Assembly (NCBI GenBank): GCA_965205955.1
Contig: OZ242192.1
Location: 1,736,001 to 1,800,000, forward strand
Origin: G965202915 sp965205955
GTDB lineage: Bacteria; Pseudomonadota; Gammaproteobacteria; Eutrophobiales; Eutrophobiaceae
Length of the DNA stretch: 64,000 nucleotides
Reading direction: 5' to 3'
A program made the position numbers and the translations under genes. Below the pieces are notes generated by a model. That model had not been told where the DNA came from and did no database searches. It saw nothing but the letters and a program-made list of their open reading frames with translations. This document shows positions 27,075 through 35,600 of the stretch, in pieces. Position 1 is the stretch's first letter, and the number at the start of each line of letters is the position of its first letter.

Positions 27075-27339
27075 GACTACATTATTCTCCAATTTAAGTT
27101 AAAAAGTCTCTATCTCTATATACTAACTCAATTCTGCTTTTTCAGCATCACGATTATTCTACATTATTATTATGATGCAAGGGGCATATTCTACATGCAG
27201 GCATTCTTTTCAGGTAAAGTTCAATTATTGATAACCTCTTATTCGCGCTTTTTTTCTGTTCCCGCCCTTCTCTCCGGCAGTATAGCATAAATCCTCATCG
27301 ACAAGAAACCGGGGAACTCCTTCGAGCAATACCGCCCTG

Positions 27340-28779
27340 TCACAGCTTCACCTCTTGATTTATTATTTTTTCGATGATGGCCGTTGTAGAACAATTTTCC
27401 TCCAGCGGCACAACCACGACCCTGCCGCCGGTTTCCCTTACAAATTCGGCGCCAACAATTTCAGACTCGGTATAGTTGCCACCTTTTACCAGCACATCCG
27501 GCGATACCCGCTCGATTATTTTTTGCGGCGTATCCTCTGAAAAGGCGATCACACCATCCACACATTCAAGCGCGGCCAGCACCGCCATGCGCTGTTTCAA
27601 CGGTATAACCGGTCTGCTGTCGCCCTTTAGTCTTTTTACCGATTGATCATCATTCACCGCGACCAGCAGATAATCACCCAACTCCCTTGCCCTGGAGAGA
27701 TAGCTGACATGCCCCGCATGCAGCACATCAAAACAGCCATTGGTCATCACAATTTTCTTTTCTTTTTTGAGAACCTCAAGCTGCCCACACAGCATATCCA
27801 ATGAAGCAATCTGTTTATCTCTTTGCCCCGCACGATTAATTTCATCCACGCTTGCAGTAGCCGCGCCCAGTTTTTCCACCACCACACCTGCGGCGATATT
27901 TGAAAATGCCACCGCCTGTTCAAAACTGTAGCCGGATATGAATGCCGCCGCCAAAACGGCGATCACCGTATCCCCTGCGCCGGTAACATCGAATATCTCA
28001 TGCGCCTGCGCCTTGAAATGCAGCGGCTCTTTATCCTTCTGCATCAACATCATCCCGTCCCTGCCACGGGTAATCAGCATCGCATCAATCGACAACTGTC
28101 TTTTCAGCCCTTCGGCCCTGTGAATCAGTTCATCAAGGTCTTTGCAGATACCGACAACCCCCTCAAGCTCTCTCTGATTGGGCGTGATCACACTGGCCCC
28201 GGCATAGCGGGTAAAATCATCGCCCTTGGGATCGATGAATACCGGCACATCGGCCTGTTGCGCAATTTTTATAAACTCCTGGACATTGCCAAGACTGCCT
28301 TTCGCATAATCCGACAATATAACCACATCGGAATCTGCAACATTTCTCCTGTACGCATCAAGTAGTCCTGAAATATCGGCGGTATGAGGATTTTCCTCAT
28401 AATCAAGCCGCAATAACTGCTGATGCTGGCTGATCACCCGCACCTTGGCTATCGTAGGAAAATTCGACTGACGGCTGAATTGACAATCCACACCCAATGC
28501 CATCAACTGCTCGGAGAGGGTATTGGCAAACTCATCATCCCCGGTAATGCCCGTCAACCGCACCTTTATTCCAACGGCGCAAAGATTCTGCGCAACATTG
28601 GCCGCCCCGCCCGGCCGATCTTCACTGCGGACCACCCGCACAACCGGCACCGGGGCCTCCGGCGAAATGCGGGAGGTCTCACCATGCAGATAACGATCGA
28701 GAATAATATCCCCCACAACCAGGGCGGAAGCGGAGGGCTGCGGTTTGAATACCAAGGATTGCATAGGGGGAATTGTCAC
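27340..28779 (-). CDS. hldE: Bifunctional heptose-7-phosphate kinase / heptose-1-phosphate adenylyltransferase
   Basis: Makes ADP-heptose for the lipopolysaccharide inner core. The 479 residues split into an N-terminal PfkB-type sugar kinase (VVGDIILDRYLHG, RPGGAANVAQNL, and the catalytic DVTGAGDTV near residue 267) and a C-terminal nucleotidyltransferase with TNGCFDVLHAGHVSYL near residue 348. Length and domain order are normal for HldE. The start may instead be the Met at codon 6. It marks the organism as Gram-negative with heptose-containing LPS. Confidence 0.95.
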   Translation of the reverse strand: MTIPPMQSLVFKPQPSASALVVGDIILDRYLHGETSRISPEAPVPVVRVVRSEDRPGGAANVAQNLCAVGIKVRLTGITGDDEFANTLSEQLMALGVDCQFSRQSNFPTIAKVRVISQHQQLLRLDYEENPHTADISGLLDAYRRNVADSDVVILSDYAKGSLGNVQEFIKIAQQADVPVFIDPKGDDFTRYAGASVITPNQRELEGVVGICKDLDELIHRAEGLKRQLSIDAMLITRGRDGMMLMQKDKEPLHFKAQAHEIFDVTGAGDTVIAVLAAAFISGYSFEQAVAFSNIAAGVVVEKLGAATASVDEINRAGQRDKQIASLDMLCGQLEVLKKEKKIVMTNGCFDVLHAGHVSYLSRARELGDYLLVAVNDDQSVKRLKGDSRPVIPLKQRMAVLAALECVDGVIAFSEDTPQKIIERVSPDVLVKGGNYTESEIVGAEFVRETGGRVVVVPLEENCSTTAIIEKIINQEVKL

Positions 28780-28882
28780 TTTTAATCGGGGGGAGTTTCA
28801 AGGTGTATTATAATATACATTATATATATTATGTACTCACTTGCACAGATATAGACTTATAGAGCTATAGGAGAGGGGAACT

Positions 28883-29119
28883 ATGCAAACGAGCATCAAA
28901 AAAATGGAGGATGCCTTTTTCGGTGACTTCTTTGAAGCATACGCTGAAGCGCAGCGTCGGCGCAAGGAATTCGCCGAGGATGAATTCATCACCCGCATCG
29001 AAAAAAATCCCTACGGAGACGGCTACCGCATCCGCAGCATTCCGGCGGAATTCGTCATCGGCGACGAACTCTCGATGCCCAATCTCGCGGGCATGTTCGG
29101 ACCGAGTTGGGAAAAATGA
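28883..29119 (+). CDS. Small protein of unknown function
   Basis: A 78-residue charged protein (helical, RRRKEF near residue 26) with a good ribosome site (GGAGAGGGG) before the ATG. It overlaps the next gene by four bases (ATGA), so both are real and coupled. No family recognised. It opens the accessory patch between hldE and the radical SAM gene. Confidence 0.65.
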   Translation: MQTSIKKMEDAFFGDFFEAYAEAQRRRKEFAEDEFITRIEKNPYGDGYRIRSIPAEFVIGDELSMPNLAGMFGPSWEK

Positions 29120-29934
29120 GCGAACACAGTAAGTCGGAATTGGAAGAAACAGAACACATCCCGCCGCCGATACTTTATCAATACTGTTGTATTGAGAAAG
29201 TGGAAAAAATACTAGAAACGACGGCTTTCAGGTTGTCTTCACCCCAGAGTTTTAACGACCCTTTTGATGCCCACTTCCGGGTGCTGCTACCAAACGAAGA
29301 GAATTTGTGTGGGCGGTTTAACCAAAATATTTTTCCATCCAACGCGCGAAAGAAAAAGCTAAAAAAAGTGCAACAGATACGCAAACATGTTGGAGGGGAA
29401 ATCCCCTATGAGATTGTCCACAAAGACCTTATCAGAAAATTCGGCATCTCTTGTTTTTCCGAAACAAAAAAAAGCATCCTTATGTGGGGCCACTACGCCG
29501 ATAGTCACAGAGGGGTTTGTCTTGGGTTTAATGGCCCTGGCCTGCGAGAGAATTTTTCCGCTTCTATAAGCGAAATGCAGCAACTCAAAACAATTAAGAT
29601 GCTCCGCAAAGTCGGTTATGTGAACGAATTACCCATATTCAAACTCGCATCTGAGAAGGAAGACTGTGCGAATGTTTTTTGGGAAAAATCCAGTATCTGG
29701 TCGTATGAAAAAGAGTGGCGCACTATTTCATATCTTGGAGGGGATATGGATGGGAAACTGCAAAATTTTCCAAAAGAAATCCTTGCCGAGATTATCTTCG
29801 GCGTGAACACAAAACAGGAAGACATTGAAAGGATTCGCACTATCGCCAATGAAGGTGGATACTCTCCCAAATTCATTAAAGCCAAAAAGTCAGCGACAAA
29901 ATACGAGATAGAATTCGCGCGCTGTCCGGATTAG
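29116..29934 (+). CDS. DUF2971 domain protein
   Basis: The 272-residue protein has the DUF2971 hallmarks: an N-terminal YQYCCIEKVEKIL with FRLSSPQSFNDPFD, then GISCFSETKKSILMWGHYAD, GVCLGF, and the distal WSYEKEWR. The biochemical role of DUF2971 is unknown; the genes are frequent in accessory and defence-rich regions. ATG at 29116 is chosen over the upstream TTG because it overlaps the stop of the previous small gene in an ATGA arrangement. Confidence 0.8.
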   Translation: MSEHSKSELEETEHIPPPILYQYCCIEKVEKILETTAFRLSSPQSFNDPFDAHFRVLLPNEENLCGRFNQNIFPSNARKKKLKKVQQIRKHVGGEIPYEIVHKDLIRKFGISCFSETKKSILMWGHYADSHRGVCLGFNGPGLRENFSASISEMQQLKTIKMLRKVGYVNELPIFKLASEKEDCANVFWEKSSIWSYEKEWRTISYLGGDMDGKLQNFPKEILAEIIFGVNTKQEDIERIRTIANEGGYSPKFIKAKKSATKYEIEFARCPD

Positions 29935-29956
29935 GCAAGGTCAAAAAGCGACGTGG

Positions 29957-30112
29957 CTATAGCCACCTTTCTAGCACCGCTTTTTTCTTGGTCTGCGCTT
30001 GGGCGATGCGGAATTCTGCCGCCTTAATGTCTGCATCAAAGTCGCGTATTTTTTCGGTTGCTGTTTTGCGATCATGCGGTGAGGGAAGTTTGATTTTTAA
30101 ATTGAGAAAATC
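29957..30112 (-). pseudogene. 3' remnant of an N6-DNA methylase / HsdS-like specificity region
   Basis: On the minus strand the last 45 codons read NLKIKLPSPHDRKT, then an amphipathic helix, and end in KKKAVLERWL, the form of the C-terminal coiled coil of type I specificity subunits or fused methylase-specificity proteins. Upstream of codon NLK the reading has no homology because the sequence switches to a CoxM remnant on the other strand. So only the tail of the gene survives. Confidence 0.6.
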
Positions 30113-30655
30113 AGCGACGCCGATTCCGTCCTTGTCGCATTTGGCGGATTCCATCGGCGACCCGCAGGTGCGCAATCGCGGGACAATCGGCGGTTCCATA
30201 GCAAACAACGACCCGGCGGCGGATTATCCGGCGACGGTTTTGGGATTGGGGGCAACGGTTGTCACCAACAAACGCGAAATTTCCGCCGACGATTTTTTTG
30301 TCGGAATGTTTGCGACCGCTCTTGCCGACGATGAAATTATCGTATCGGTGCGTTTTCCGATTCCGGAGAAAGCGGGCTATGAGAAGTTTCCGCAGCCAGC
30401 GTCGCGTTATGCGTTGGTTGGTGTTTTTGCGGCGAAGACGGCGGATGGCGCACGTGTCGCCGTGACGGGAGCGGTCGCGGACGGCGTTTTTCGCGCGACG
30501 GAAATTGAAGATGCGTTGTCCTCTTATTTTCCGCGAATGCGCTTGACAGCGTTTCCATTTCGGCGGACAATCTCATCAACGACCTCCACGCTTTTCCCGC
30601 CTACCGCGCTCATTTAATTGTCGTGATGGCGAAGCGGGCTGTGGAAATCTACTAA
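30113..30655 (+). pseudogene. Remnant of carbon-monoxide-dehydrogenase-type FAD subunit (coxM-like)
   Basis: From about 30118 the plus strand reads IGDPQVRNRGTIGGSIANNDP and continues through ADYPATVLGLGATV and FPIPEKAGYEKF, the FAD-binding medium subunit of the CO dehydrogenase/xanthine oxidase family. The N-terminal third is missing, replaced by unrelated sequence. A frameshift near 30525-30540 breaks the end: the last part resumes in another frame with INDLHAFPAYRAHLIVVMAKRAVEIY and a stop at 30653. No large or small subunit genes are nearby. Clearly a dead fragment. Confidence 0.8.
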
Positions 30656-30681
30656 TCCTGAAAAAACGGAGAAAACGCAAA

Positions 30682-31614
30682 ATGGCGACTTTTCTTTCGG
30701 ATAAGGACATCGCGCCGTTGATCGGCAGTGTGCTCATCAATGCCGATGTGTCTCTCTTGAATTCCAACGGCATCGCGCTGAGATTGGGTGAGAGCATTCT
30801 GTTTCACTCCACGGAGGAGCAGAAGACGCTGAAGGATGGGCAATACCTAAAAGTTCAACCCGGCGAGTCGATTATTTTCTCCAGTATGGAAAAGATCGAC
30901 TTTTCCAAGGAGACCGTACAGAAGCACTTCGAAGGTGCTATGCTGATGGCACTCATTACCCCTACGACCACGATGATGCGGGAGGGGATAACACAAACCG
31001 CAACCAAAATTGATGCCGGATTTCAGGGGTTTCTGAACTGGCAACTTCGGAATTCATCTGCCACCGATCTGATTATCGGATTGGGGGAACCGATATTCAA
31101 ATTGACCATCTTCAAACTGGAAGGGGGCGAACTCCCGGACATGGAATATGGCAAGCGGGAAGGGGATATATACCAGTACTCCGAGGGTATTGCACACTCA
31201 AAACGAAAAATACCCGCCAGCATCCCAAAATCAAAAATAGTGGCTTCCCATTTTGGGAAGAATTATTCCGTCAAACAATTGAAAGAGGCCGGATACCCTT
31301 TCAATCATATCGGGACCGAGCTCATCGAGTTGCACGGTAAGTTTGAAACCGTGTCTACGGATGTTCGAGCACTTACCGAGAAAATTGAGACGGAAACCAA
31401 ATCCCTGATCGATCGTATTGAGAGAATCTTTTCTCAAACACAAGCATTTTTGATCGAGAAAATGGGCGGTTTGGCTGCAGCCATTATCGCTATCTGGGGT
31501 ATTGGTTATTCCATTTTTTCAGGGTTGTCTGATAACGTTAAATCCTCTGTTTCCTTATGCATAGGAATAATGGCACTCATTATAGCTTGGGTTATAATGA
31601 AAAAAGAAAAATGA
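30682..31614 (+). CDS. Membrane-anchored dCTP deaminase/dUTPase-fold protein
   Basis: A 310-residue protein with a three-part layout. Residues 1-150 look like the trimeric dUTPase/dCTP-deaminase fold: FLSDKDI at the start, VQPGESIIF near 58, DAGFQGFLNWQLRNSS near 111 and an EPIFKLTIFKL strand near 136. Residues about 210-255 are a predicted coiled coil (ELHGKFETVSTDVRAL and so on). Two hydrophobic segments at about 262-280 and 285-306 form a C-terminal membrane hairpin. The usual deaminase catalytic Glu in the G-x-L-x-L-E-type strand appears to be Gln (NWQL), so catalysis is doubtful. GGAG precedes the ATG. It sits among restriction debris; a nucleotide-sensing defence role is speculative. 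Confidence 0.7.
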   Translation: MATFLSDKDIAPLIGSVLINADVSLLNSNGIALRLGESILFHSTEEQKTLKDGQYLKVQPGESIIFSSMEKIDFSKETVQKHFEGAMLMALITPTTTMMREGITQTATKIDAGFQGFLNWQLRNSSATDLIIGLGEPIFKLTIFKLEGGELPDMEYGKREGDIYQYSEGIAHSKRKIPASIPKSKIVASHFGKNYSVKQLKEAGYPFNHIGTELIELHGKFETVSTDVRALTEKIETETKSLIDRIERIFSQTQAFLIEKMGGLAAAIIAIWGIGYSIFSGLSDNVKSSVSLCIGIMALIIAWVIMKKEK

Positions 31615-31632
31615 TTGATTTATATCTCAATA

Positions 31633-32123
31633 TCAAATTGAGATGTTAAAGAATCGCAACATCTCTTTCAGTACCATCCTGCGCTTTTCTGCGCTGTCGA
31701 TTGTCCTCAAGAATATCTCAATCTCGTTATCATTTTCTTTCAAGTGTGCAACAATTTCTTTCTGTTGATCCAACAGTGGCAGATGAGTAGCGTTTGCTCG
31801 TCGCATCCACGCACGAATATATCGGCGAGACCGCCTTTGCTAGGACACCCGAGCTTCCATCTTTTCTGTAGAAGAATATGCTCTGGCTGATAGCCCTTCA
31901 TCAGCAATCGGTCAACACATTCCAGCACGACCAGATTTTCTTTCTGACTGAAATTGGTGACGCTCCGCTCGCCAATTTGGATTTTATTGCCGTAGTCAAT
32001 TTTCTGTCGGTCGAAATTTACCGTCACGACCTGCCCGCGAGGATATTCCTTTTGCAAGGAATCTCCGCCCTTGGCCAGTTTAAAGTCCAGCAGTTCAAGC
32101 GTTTTTTTGAAAGCGGTGATCAT
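31633..32123 (-). pseudogene. Internally deleted N6-adenine DNA methylase gene
   Basis: The minus-strand reading from ATG 32123 gives the N-terminus of a large N6-methylase/restriction protein (ITAFKKTLELLDFKL, then VLECVDRLLMKGYQPEHILLQ and ADIFVRG, a PD-(D/E)xK-like part). At LLIC the sequence jumps, and in a shifted frame it continues as LPLLDQQKEIVAHL and runs to a stop at 31633, which is the C-terminal tail of a specificity-type domain. The whole methylase core is deleted. A TATAAT box lies upstream (32149-32154, minus strand). Confidence 0.65.
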
Positions 32124-32190
32124 TTTGAGAGATCGGAAAATTCTGCCGATTATAACGCCGTTTTCATTTGCGCGGCGAAAAATCGGCGCA
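32010..32190 (-). repeat. Diverged direct repeat, copy A (methylase 5' end and promoter)
   Basis: Shares an estimated 80-85% of bases with 32540-32735 over the promoter and first codons of the broken methylase gene. Both copies keep TATAAT and the MI(T/A)xxKKT start. The copies are offset by 534 bases and enclose the DUF2007 gene. Confidence 0.7.
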
Positions 32191-32213
32191 GGACAAGCGC
32201 AAGGGATTGATGC

Positions 32214-32516
32214 CTATCGAAGCGGCGTGTTGCACTGCCAGCAGATATCAAAAGAGGCGGGGTTGGGTTCCTGGCAGGTTGCGCAGGTTTTGTCGGCCGC
32301 CGATAGCGGGTTGTTTTTGAAACGGGCGATAGACAGGCGGGCCTTTTCCAGATCGGAATCGTGCTTTACCCATACTTCCGGATAGGTCATCGGCAAATCG
32401 CCAAAACCGCTCATGGCGTTCTGATTGAGCAGCAGGCTCAGTACGCCGCACTGGGCCAGCCAATCCACCACCAGTTGTGCGTCAATCAATGATTCGGCGG
32501 TATAGACGTGTTTCAT
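32214..32516 (-). CDS. DUF2007 protein with C-terminal zinc ribbon
   Basis: A 100-residue protein. The first 70 residues match DUF2007 (putative signal-transducing, PII-like fold): VYTAESLIDAQLVVDWLAQCGV followed by a YPEVWVKHDSDLEKA strand-helix. The end is a CATC...CWQC zinc ribbon. Function is unknown. The gene is enclosed by the two diverged repeats described here, and is intact. Confidence 0.8.
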   Translation of the reverse strand: MKHVYTAESLIDAQLVVDWLAQCGVLSLLLNQNAMSGFGDLPMTYPEVWVKHDSDLEKARLSIARFKNNPLSAADKTCATCQEPNPASFDICWQCNTPLR

Positions 32517-32539
32517 AGCCGGGGAAATTATACCTCATC

Positions 32540-32735
32540 TGCCGGGCGAAATTGACCGTGACGGACTGGCCGCCGGAATATGCCTTTTGCAGGTAATTTT
32601 TTTCTTGCCCGGTTTGAAGCCAGGCAGTGTAACTGTTTTTTTGAGATCGGCGATCATTTTGAGGGTTCGGAAAATTCCGTTGATTATACCGCCGTTTTCG
32701 TTTGCGCGGCAAAAAATCGGCAGTGAATTTTTTCT
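32540..32735 (-). repeat. Diverged direct repeat, copy B (methylase 5' remnant and promoter)
   Basis: Second copy of the repeat at 32010-32190. Read on the minus strand it starts IADLKKTVTLPGFKPGKK from ATG 32657 and then needs a frameshift to continue as NYLQKAYSGGQSVTVNFARQ, parallel to copy A. A promoter-like TTGCCG (32707-32712) and TATAAT (32683-32688) with an 18-base spacer is kept. No gene follows, so this is a remnant. Confidence 0.7.
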
Positions 32736-32769
32736 CGCGCATTCGCACACCCCATTGTATAATTCCCCC

Positions 32770-33843
32770 ATGAAAGTCACGGCGACACACAAGGGGCGCG
32801 GGGCGGTCAGCAAGCCTGTCGGACGGTTTGAAAAAACTACCTCCGATCCCTTTGATGACGGATGGGATACCCTCGCCCACGACCTACCCCCTCCCCCTAA
32901 AACTGAAATTCATTGGGATGCGGCGCGCAGCGTTATCAGCACCAATGATTCGCCCGACATTCCGCATGGCGCGTCCGTTAACCCCTATCGAGGCTGTGAA
33001 CACGGATGTATTTACTGCTTTGCCCGCCCTTCGCATGCGTATCTTGGGCTTTCGCCGGGGCTGGATTTTGAAACCAAAATATTCGCCAAGAAAAATGCTG
33101 CCGCAATTCTTAAAAAAGAACTCGCGCATCCCAGGTACAAGCCGCAGACGATTGCACTCGGCATCAATACGGATTCCTATCAACCTTCCGAGCGGCGGCT
33201 CAAGGTCACGCGGGAAATGCTGGAGGTGCTCTGCCAATGCAATCATCCGGTCAGTCTGGTTACCAAGTCGGCACTGATTGAGCGCGATTTGGATTTGCTC
33301 GCGCCGATGGCGGAAAATGATTTGGTGAAAGCGGCAGTCTCTATCACTTCTTTGGATAACGAGCTTACCCGCAAGATGGAGCCGCGCGCCGCGGCGCCGT
33401 ATCGCCGGTTAAAGGTTATTGAGAATCTTGCGCGCGCCGGGATCCCAACGGCGGTTTTAATCGCGCCGATCATCCCCGCCATCACCGATTTGGAAATTGA
33501 AGATATACTCAAACAGGCGCGCGACGCCGGCGCAAAACATGCGGGATATGTTGTGTTGCGTCTGCCGCACGAGTTAAAGGAGGTTTTTACCGATTGGTTG
33601 CACGAGCAAATGCCGCTGCGGGCGAAAAAAACGCTTTCGCTGCTTCGCCAATTGCACGGGGGGAAGTTATATGATTCCAGTTTTCATACGCGCCAGCGAG
33701 GGCAAGGGATCTATGCCGAAATGATTGCGTCGCGTTTTCATGTTGCCTGCAAACGGCTCGGGCTGGATAAATCACGGCATCCTCTGCGCACGGATCTTTT
33801 TCGTCCGCCGGTAATTGAAACCGCGCAACGCAGTCTTTTCTAG
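32770..33843 (+). CDS. PA0069-family radical SAM protein
   Basis: A 357-residue radical SAM enzyme. The cluster motif is C-x3-C-x2-C in GCEHGCIYCFARP near residue 82, preceded by SVNPYRGC. The PA0069/SplB-like family is widespread in proteobacteria but its substrate is not known to me. ATG 32770 is chosen because the upstream open frame only crosses the methylase remnant repeat. The C-terminal LFRPPVIETAQRSLF is typical of the family. No operon partner is visible. Confidence 0.9.
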   Translation: MKVTATHKGRGAVSKPVGRFEKTTSDPFDDGWDTLAHDLPPPPKTEIHWDAARSVISTNDSPDIPHGASVNPYRGCEHGCIYCFARPSHAYLGLSPGLDFETKIFAKKNAAAILKKELAHPRYKPQTIALGINTDSYQPSERRLKVTREMLEVLCQCNHPVSLVTKSALIERDLDLLAPMAENDLVKAAVSITSLDNELTRKMEPRAAAPYRRLKVIENLARAGIPTAVLIAPIIPAITDLEIEDILKQARDAGAKHAGYVVLRLPHELKEVFTDWLHEQMPLRAKKTLSLLRQLHGGKLYDSSFHTRQRGQGIYAEMIASRFHVACKRLGLDKSRHPLRTDLFRPPVIETAQRSLF

Positions 33844-33946
33844 GCTTGTGAGAGAGAGGGAAAGACCTTGCTCCGGGCGTTTCAGGACCGGCAAACGATA
33901 ATCAGGGAATTATAATCAGGGTAACTCGGATCATTCGGCATTCACT

Positions 33947-34663
33947 ATGTCATTATTAAAACACATATTCATGCTGTATCTATGGTTGTTCGCCTCCCAG
34001 ATACAGGCCGCCCCTGCCCTGCCCGGTTTTTTTGAGGTACGTTACGATTTATTCTATAAGGGGATACGAGCAGGAGAAATAAATCGCTCATTCAGTCAGG
34101 ACGGCGACGGCACCTATATCTTTCATTCAGAATTCAAAACGGCAGGATTGGTTTCGTTATTGAGAAAAGAGCATATCGTTGAGCAGTCTCGTTGGATTAT
34201 GAATGATTCGGAATATCAACCCGTCAAGTACACCTATAGTCTTTCCGGCGGAGAAAAGCAACGCTTTGTCGCCATCGATTTTGATCACGGGCGGAAAGAA
34301 ATCATCAACCGGATTGGAGACTCGGTACGGCACACACCGTTCGAGGACGGGGTGCTGGATAAATTGCTTTATCAACTGGTTATCATGGGCGATCTCAATC
34401 GCGGCATTGTTCCCAGCTCATACACCGTTGTCGATAAAGGCAGAATCAAGACCTATCTTTTTGAATACCAGGGCAAGGAGACGGTCGATACGCCCGCGGG
34501 GCAATTTGAAGCCGTTAAAATGAAGCGGCACAGGGCAAACGGCAAACGTAACACTTTTTTCTGGTGCGCAACGGAACTTGAGCATTTGCCGGTCGCGATA
34601 ACACATATCGAAAAAGACGGCAGTGAAACCGTGGCAAAATTGCGCAGTTTCAAGAGACTTTAG
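33947..34663 (+). CDS. DUF3108 domain exported protein
   Basis: A 238-residue protein with a signal peptide (FMLYLWLFASQIQAAP). The mature protein matches DUF3108: RYDLFYKGIRAGEINRSF at the start, DGVLDKLLYQL in the middle, and CATELEHLPVAITHIEKDGS at the end. Such proteins are predicted periplasmic beta-barrel-like (lipocalin-like) proteins of unknown role. It converges on dsbC with four bases between the stops. Confidence 0.85.
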   Translation: MSLLKHIFMLYLWLFASQIQAAPALPGFFEVRYDLFYKGIRAGEINRSFSQDGDGTYIFHSEFKTAGLVSLLRKEHIVEQSRWIMNDSEYQPVKYTYSLSGGEKQRFVAIDFDHGRKEIINRIGDSVRHTPFEDGVLDKLLYQLVIMGDLNRGIVPSSYTVVDKGRIKTYLFEYQGKETVDTPAGQFEAVKMKRHRANGKRNTFFWCATELEHLPVAITHIEKDGSETVAKLRSFKRL

Positions 34664-34667
34664 AAGA

Positions 34668-35396
34668 TCAGCTTTTGACCTGTTGAATCAATTCTTTTGG
34701 CGGGACATAACCCGGTAATACCGTGCCGTCCTGCAGATAAATGGCAGGGGTGCCCCGGACTCCCAGGTCTTGTCCAAGTTGGTACTGTTCGCTCACCGGA
34801 TTATCACACTGCCTTTTTGCAAATTCCTCGTCATTTTTTGCGCTGGTTATCGCCTTCTTTCTGTCTGCGGCACACCACACCGCACTCATTTCCTGTCCGG
34901 TCAAGGAATCTACACCGGTTCTGGGGAAGGCAAGGTAGCGCACGGCAATGCCGTTTTTATTTAATTCAGGCACGTCTCTATGCAGTTTCCTGCAATAGCC
35001 GCAATCAACATCGGTAAAAACATAAATGGCATAATCAGTTTTCTCCGGTGCGAATTCGATATAATCCTTTTTGTCCAATTTCTGCAACACGTCAACGCGC
35101 ATGGATGAGCGCGCTTCCTCGGTCAGATTACGACGGCCATCTATATTGAGTAGATCTCCCCTGAGCACAAAGCGACCGTCGCCACTGACATAAAATACAT
35201 CCAGACCCAGGATGACCTGGTAGATGTCCTGCATGGGTGTTGGTTTAACCGATTCGATCTGAATATCCGGCACCAGTTTTTGCAGACCGGCCAGAATATT
35301 GGCATTCACCTCATCACTGATAGCATTATCGGCGGCAGGCAATATATTTGCCGTTGTTACGCCCAATACAAATAACAGGCCCCGAAAAAAATTCAT
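34668..35396 (-). CDS. dsbC: Thiol:disulfide interchange protein DsbC
   Basis: Periplasmic disulfide isomerase, 242 residues. It has a signal peptide (LLFVLGVTTANILPA), an N-terminal dimerisation domain (ANILAGLQKLVPDIQIESV), and a thioredoxin-like domain with the active site CGYC near residue 136 and a cis-Pro in RGTPAIYLQDG. A second cysteine pair is seen in WCAADRKK and QCDN. Length and layout are standard for DsbC. Confidence 0.93.
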   Translation of the reverse strand: MNFFRGLLFVLGVTTANILPAADNAISDEVNANILAGLQKLVPDIQIESVKPTPMQDIYQVILGLDVFYVSGDGRFVLRGDLLNIDGRRNLTEEARSSMRVDVLQKLDKKDYIEFAPEKTDYAIYVFTDVDCGYCRKLHRDVPELNKNGIAVRYLAFPRTGVDSLTGQEMSAVWCAADRKKAITSAKNDEEFAKRQCDNPVSEQYQLGQDLGVRGTPAIYLQDGTVLPGYVPPKELIQQVKS

Positions 35397-35600
35397 TCCC
35401 TCATCTCCGATAAAAAGTTTATAGCGCCGACTTGAAAATCAGGTGGCTCTCACAATGAATACCCATGTTATCATGGACGGCAATTGCAAGCCATCGTTCC
35501 TTCTATTTCGATAGCATACCATATCGTTATATAGTATGATTGGTGTATACAAGGTGGAAAGGTTCCATTTGATTATTTGCACAATTCATTATTCTGCCCA

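Noticed and set aside
32587..32769. Longer N-terminus for the radical SAM protein
   Set aside because: This stretch crosses the methylase remnant repeat on the other strand; the family N-terminus fits the ATG at 32770.
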